This document shows positions 62,860 to 64,000 of a stretch of 64,000 bases of DNA, piece after piece (position 1 is the first letter of the stretch; every line of letters starts with the position of its first letter). The stretch lies in assembly GCF_041146795.1 (NCBI RefSeq), contig NC_135176.1:15493286-15557285 (forward strand), given 5' to 3'. This stretch comes from Maylandia zebra. Lineage: Eukaryota > Chordata > Actinopteri > Cichliformes > Cichlidae. The notes beneath the pieces were generated by a model, which was not told the DNA's origin, ran no database searches, and saw only the letters and a list, made by a program, of their open reading frames with translations. Both the position numbers and the translations under genes were made by a program.

Positions 62860-64000
62860 GTGTCTGTGGCACGTCTCTCTCTCTCCGTCTCTCTGTCGCC
62901 CTCCCCCTCTGGTTTTTTCTGTGTTCTTGAGAAAGAATGCATCCTTCTGGGTCCCACAACACTTTTCCTTACGTGACGCATTGAACTTTACAGATGTGGG
63001 AGGAAGCTCAGGGTTGCGACTGAACAGGCTCAGAGTTACTACAGATGTAGGTTCATATTTGTCTCAGCGGTTTCACCAAGTCCTTCATCTCTTTCTTTGA
63101 TATTACTCAGTATTAGTCGTGGCAATAAAGGTGGATTTGTTACAAAAATAATAGGAGTAAAGAAATGAAATATTCTCATGATATAGTGTCTTACCAATAG
63201 TTGTATTTTTGACTCGTAAGATGCTATTTTAAACTGCATTGTTTAGAGTACGTGTTGAGAGTTTTAGTGTGTGTGTACATGCGTGCAGAAGTGACTGATG
63301 GCTGATGAACAGCAGATGAGATTCCTCAGGGTTTAAATTCCCTGTAGACTTTGCTTCCTGTGTGCTCCCACTCTCAGCTGATCCTGGTCCAGTGTGGGAA
63401 AACTCTGTACCCAATCACATGTGTTCATGTGTTTACAACTGTCCAGCTTTTAGTAGCTCTTTGCAGTAATATTGTGATCATCTTCTGCTTTATTGTCCCA
63501 TAATTCTTTTATTTGTTTTGTTGCTACCTATGTCAGCTGAGAGCACTTTTTGTCTGCTTTCAAGCTGAATTTCACATGAAAAAACCCCTTACAGTCTGTA
63601 AAAAGTCTCAGCGTGAAATCAGCCTGATAAAGCAGGATCTCCAATGCACAATTGTGGCAGAGAGAATTGCCTTTTAAGGACCTGATTGCTGAAGATTAGC
63701 CAGTTTGGATGTGTCGTGGCGTAGGGGCGTCACATTTCAGTGGCAATGGGGGTAAAGTCTGACAAATGTCACCATTGTGGGTTTTTGTTAAGATTTGCTC
63801 GTCTGAACAGAACAGACCTGAGATCTGGATGTAAACACTGTCAGCCTAAACATACACACTCTTACTGAGGGGCACTGAGTGGACAAGTACCTGGACAGTC
63901 CTTTGTGTGTCCTCCTCATGTGTGGGTGTGCGTATTGATTAACTGCGGTGATATGTAGGCATACCAGACCACACATAGAGCAGGCGCTCCTTCAGTGTTA
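62860..64000. other. trpc6 upstream flank
   Basis: Probable 5'UTR/promoter of trpc6 next to 62,860, with a CT-rich run at about 62,875–62,915. Beyond this I see no coding exon, RNA gene or bounded mobile element up to the window end. Confidence 0.5.

Noticed and set aside
1-64000. tRNA or rRNA genes
   Set aside because: No cloverleaf with recognisable A and B boxes and no rRNA wording was seen by eye; a covariance search was not possible.

Overview
The window is vertebrate, teleost-fish DNA: genes split by GT–AG introns, abundant fish-type DNA transposons (hAT, piggyBac, Tc1/mariner), and three recognisable vertebrate gene families. A cichlid-like percomorph is my guess from the repeat families only; the sequence does not fix the species.

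Layout. (1) 1–18,066: an eight-unit direct tandem array on the minus strand. Each unit carries the middle exons of BUD13 (RES splicing complex): a 39-bp coding minisatellite exon (RHDSPDVSPPRRR type), an SDSD/SPPR exon, two linker exons, and the exon ending in DRMLREQEREGDPM. (2) 18,257–24,702: eleven minus-strand exons encoding the N-terminus and complete USP catalytic domain of usp42, followed in the same direction by a bud13 exon and the first bud13 unit. (3) 24,712–29,327: intergenic/5' region with a hAT-like exon remnant, repeats and candidate promoter elements. (4) 29,328–47,716: arhgap42 (GRAF3), plus strand, 24 coding exons that join in phase to give 980 aa (BAR–PH–RhoGAP–Ser-rich–SH3). 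(5) 47,717–50,021: convergent intergenic region with a degenerate Tc1/mariner-like element. (6) 50,022–62,802: trpc6, minus strand, 14 coding exons, about 879 aa. (7) 62,860–64,000: trpc6 upstream flank, no gene seen.

The most striking observation is that the usp42 and bud13 parts fit together as one gene. Exon phases chain without a break from the usp42 ATG (24,702) through eleven usp42 exons, then six bud13-type exons, to a TAA at 15,737. The predicted product is a 1,110-residue chimera: an intact deubiquitinase domain fused to the Ser/Pro/Arg-rich middle of BUD13. The long usp42 tail and the conserved BUD13 C-terminus are both missing. The stop codon is created by the junction of the tandem duplication. 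The seven further units continue towards position 1; their lengths all equal 2,135 bp plus an exact multiple of 39 bp (0 to 6), so they differ by minisatellite copy number. They have no start exon, no acceptor for the repeat exon, and several carry splice-site or stop mutations. They look like an unequal-crossover array behind a chimeric gene, unless the assembly is wrong here.

The arhgap42–trpc6 tail-to-tail pair matches the neighbouring placement of ARHGAP42 and TRPC6 on human 11q22 (established knowledge), which anchors the right-hand part as an ordinary syntenic block. Introns contain well-preserved insertions with target-site duplications: a piggyBac element nested inside a hAT element, a piggyBac MITE, a hAT MITE and a solo LTR.
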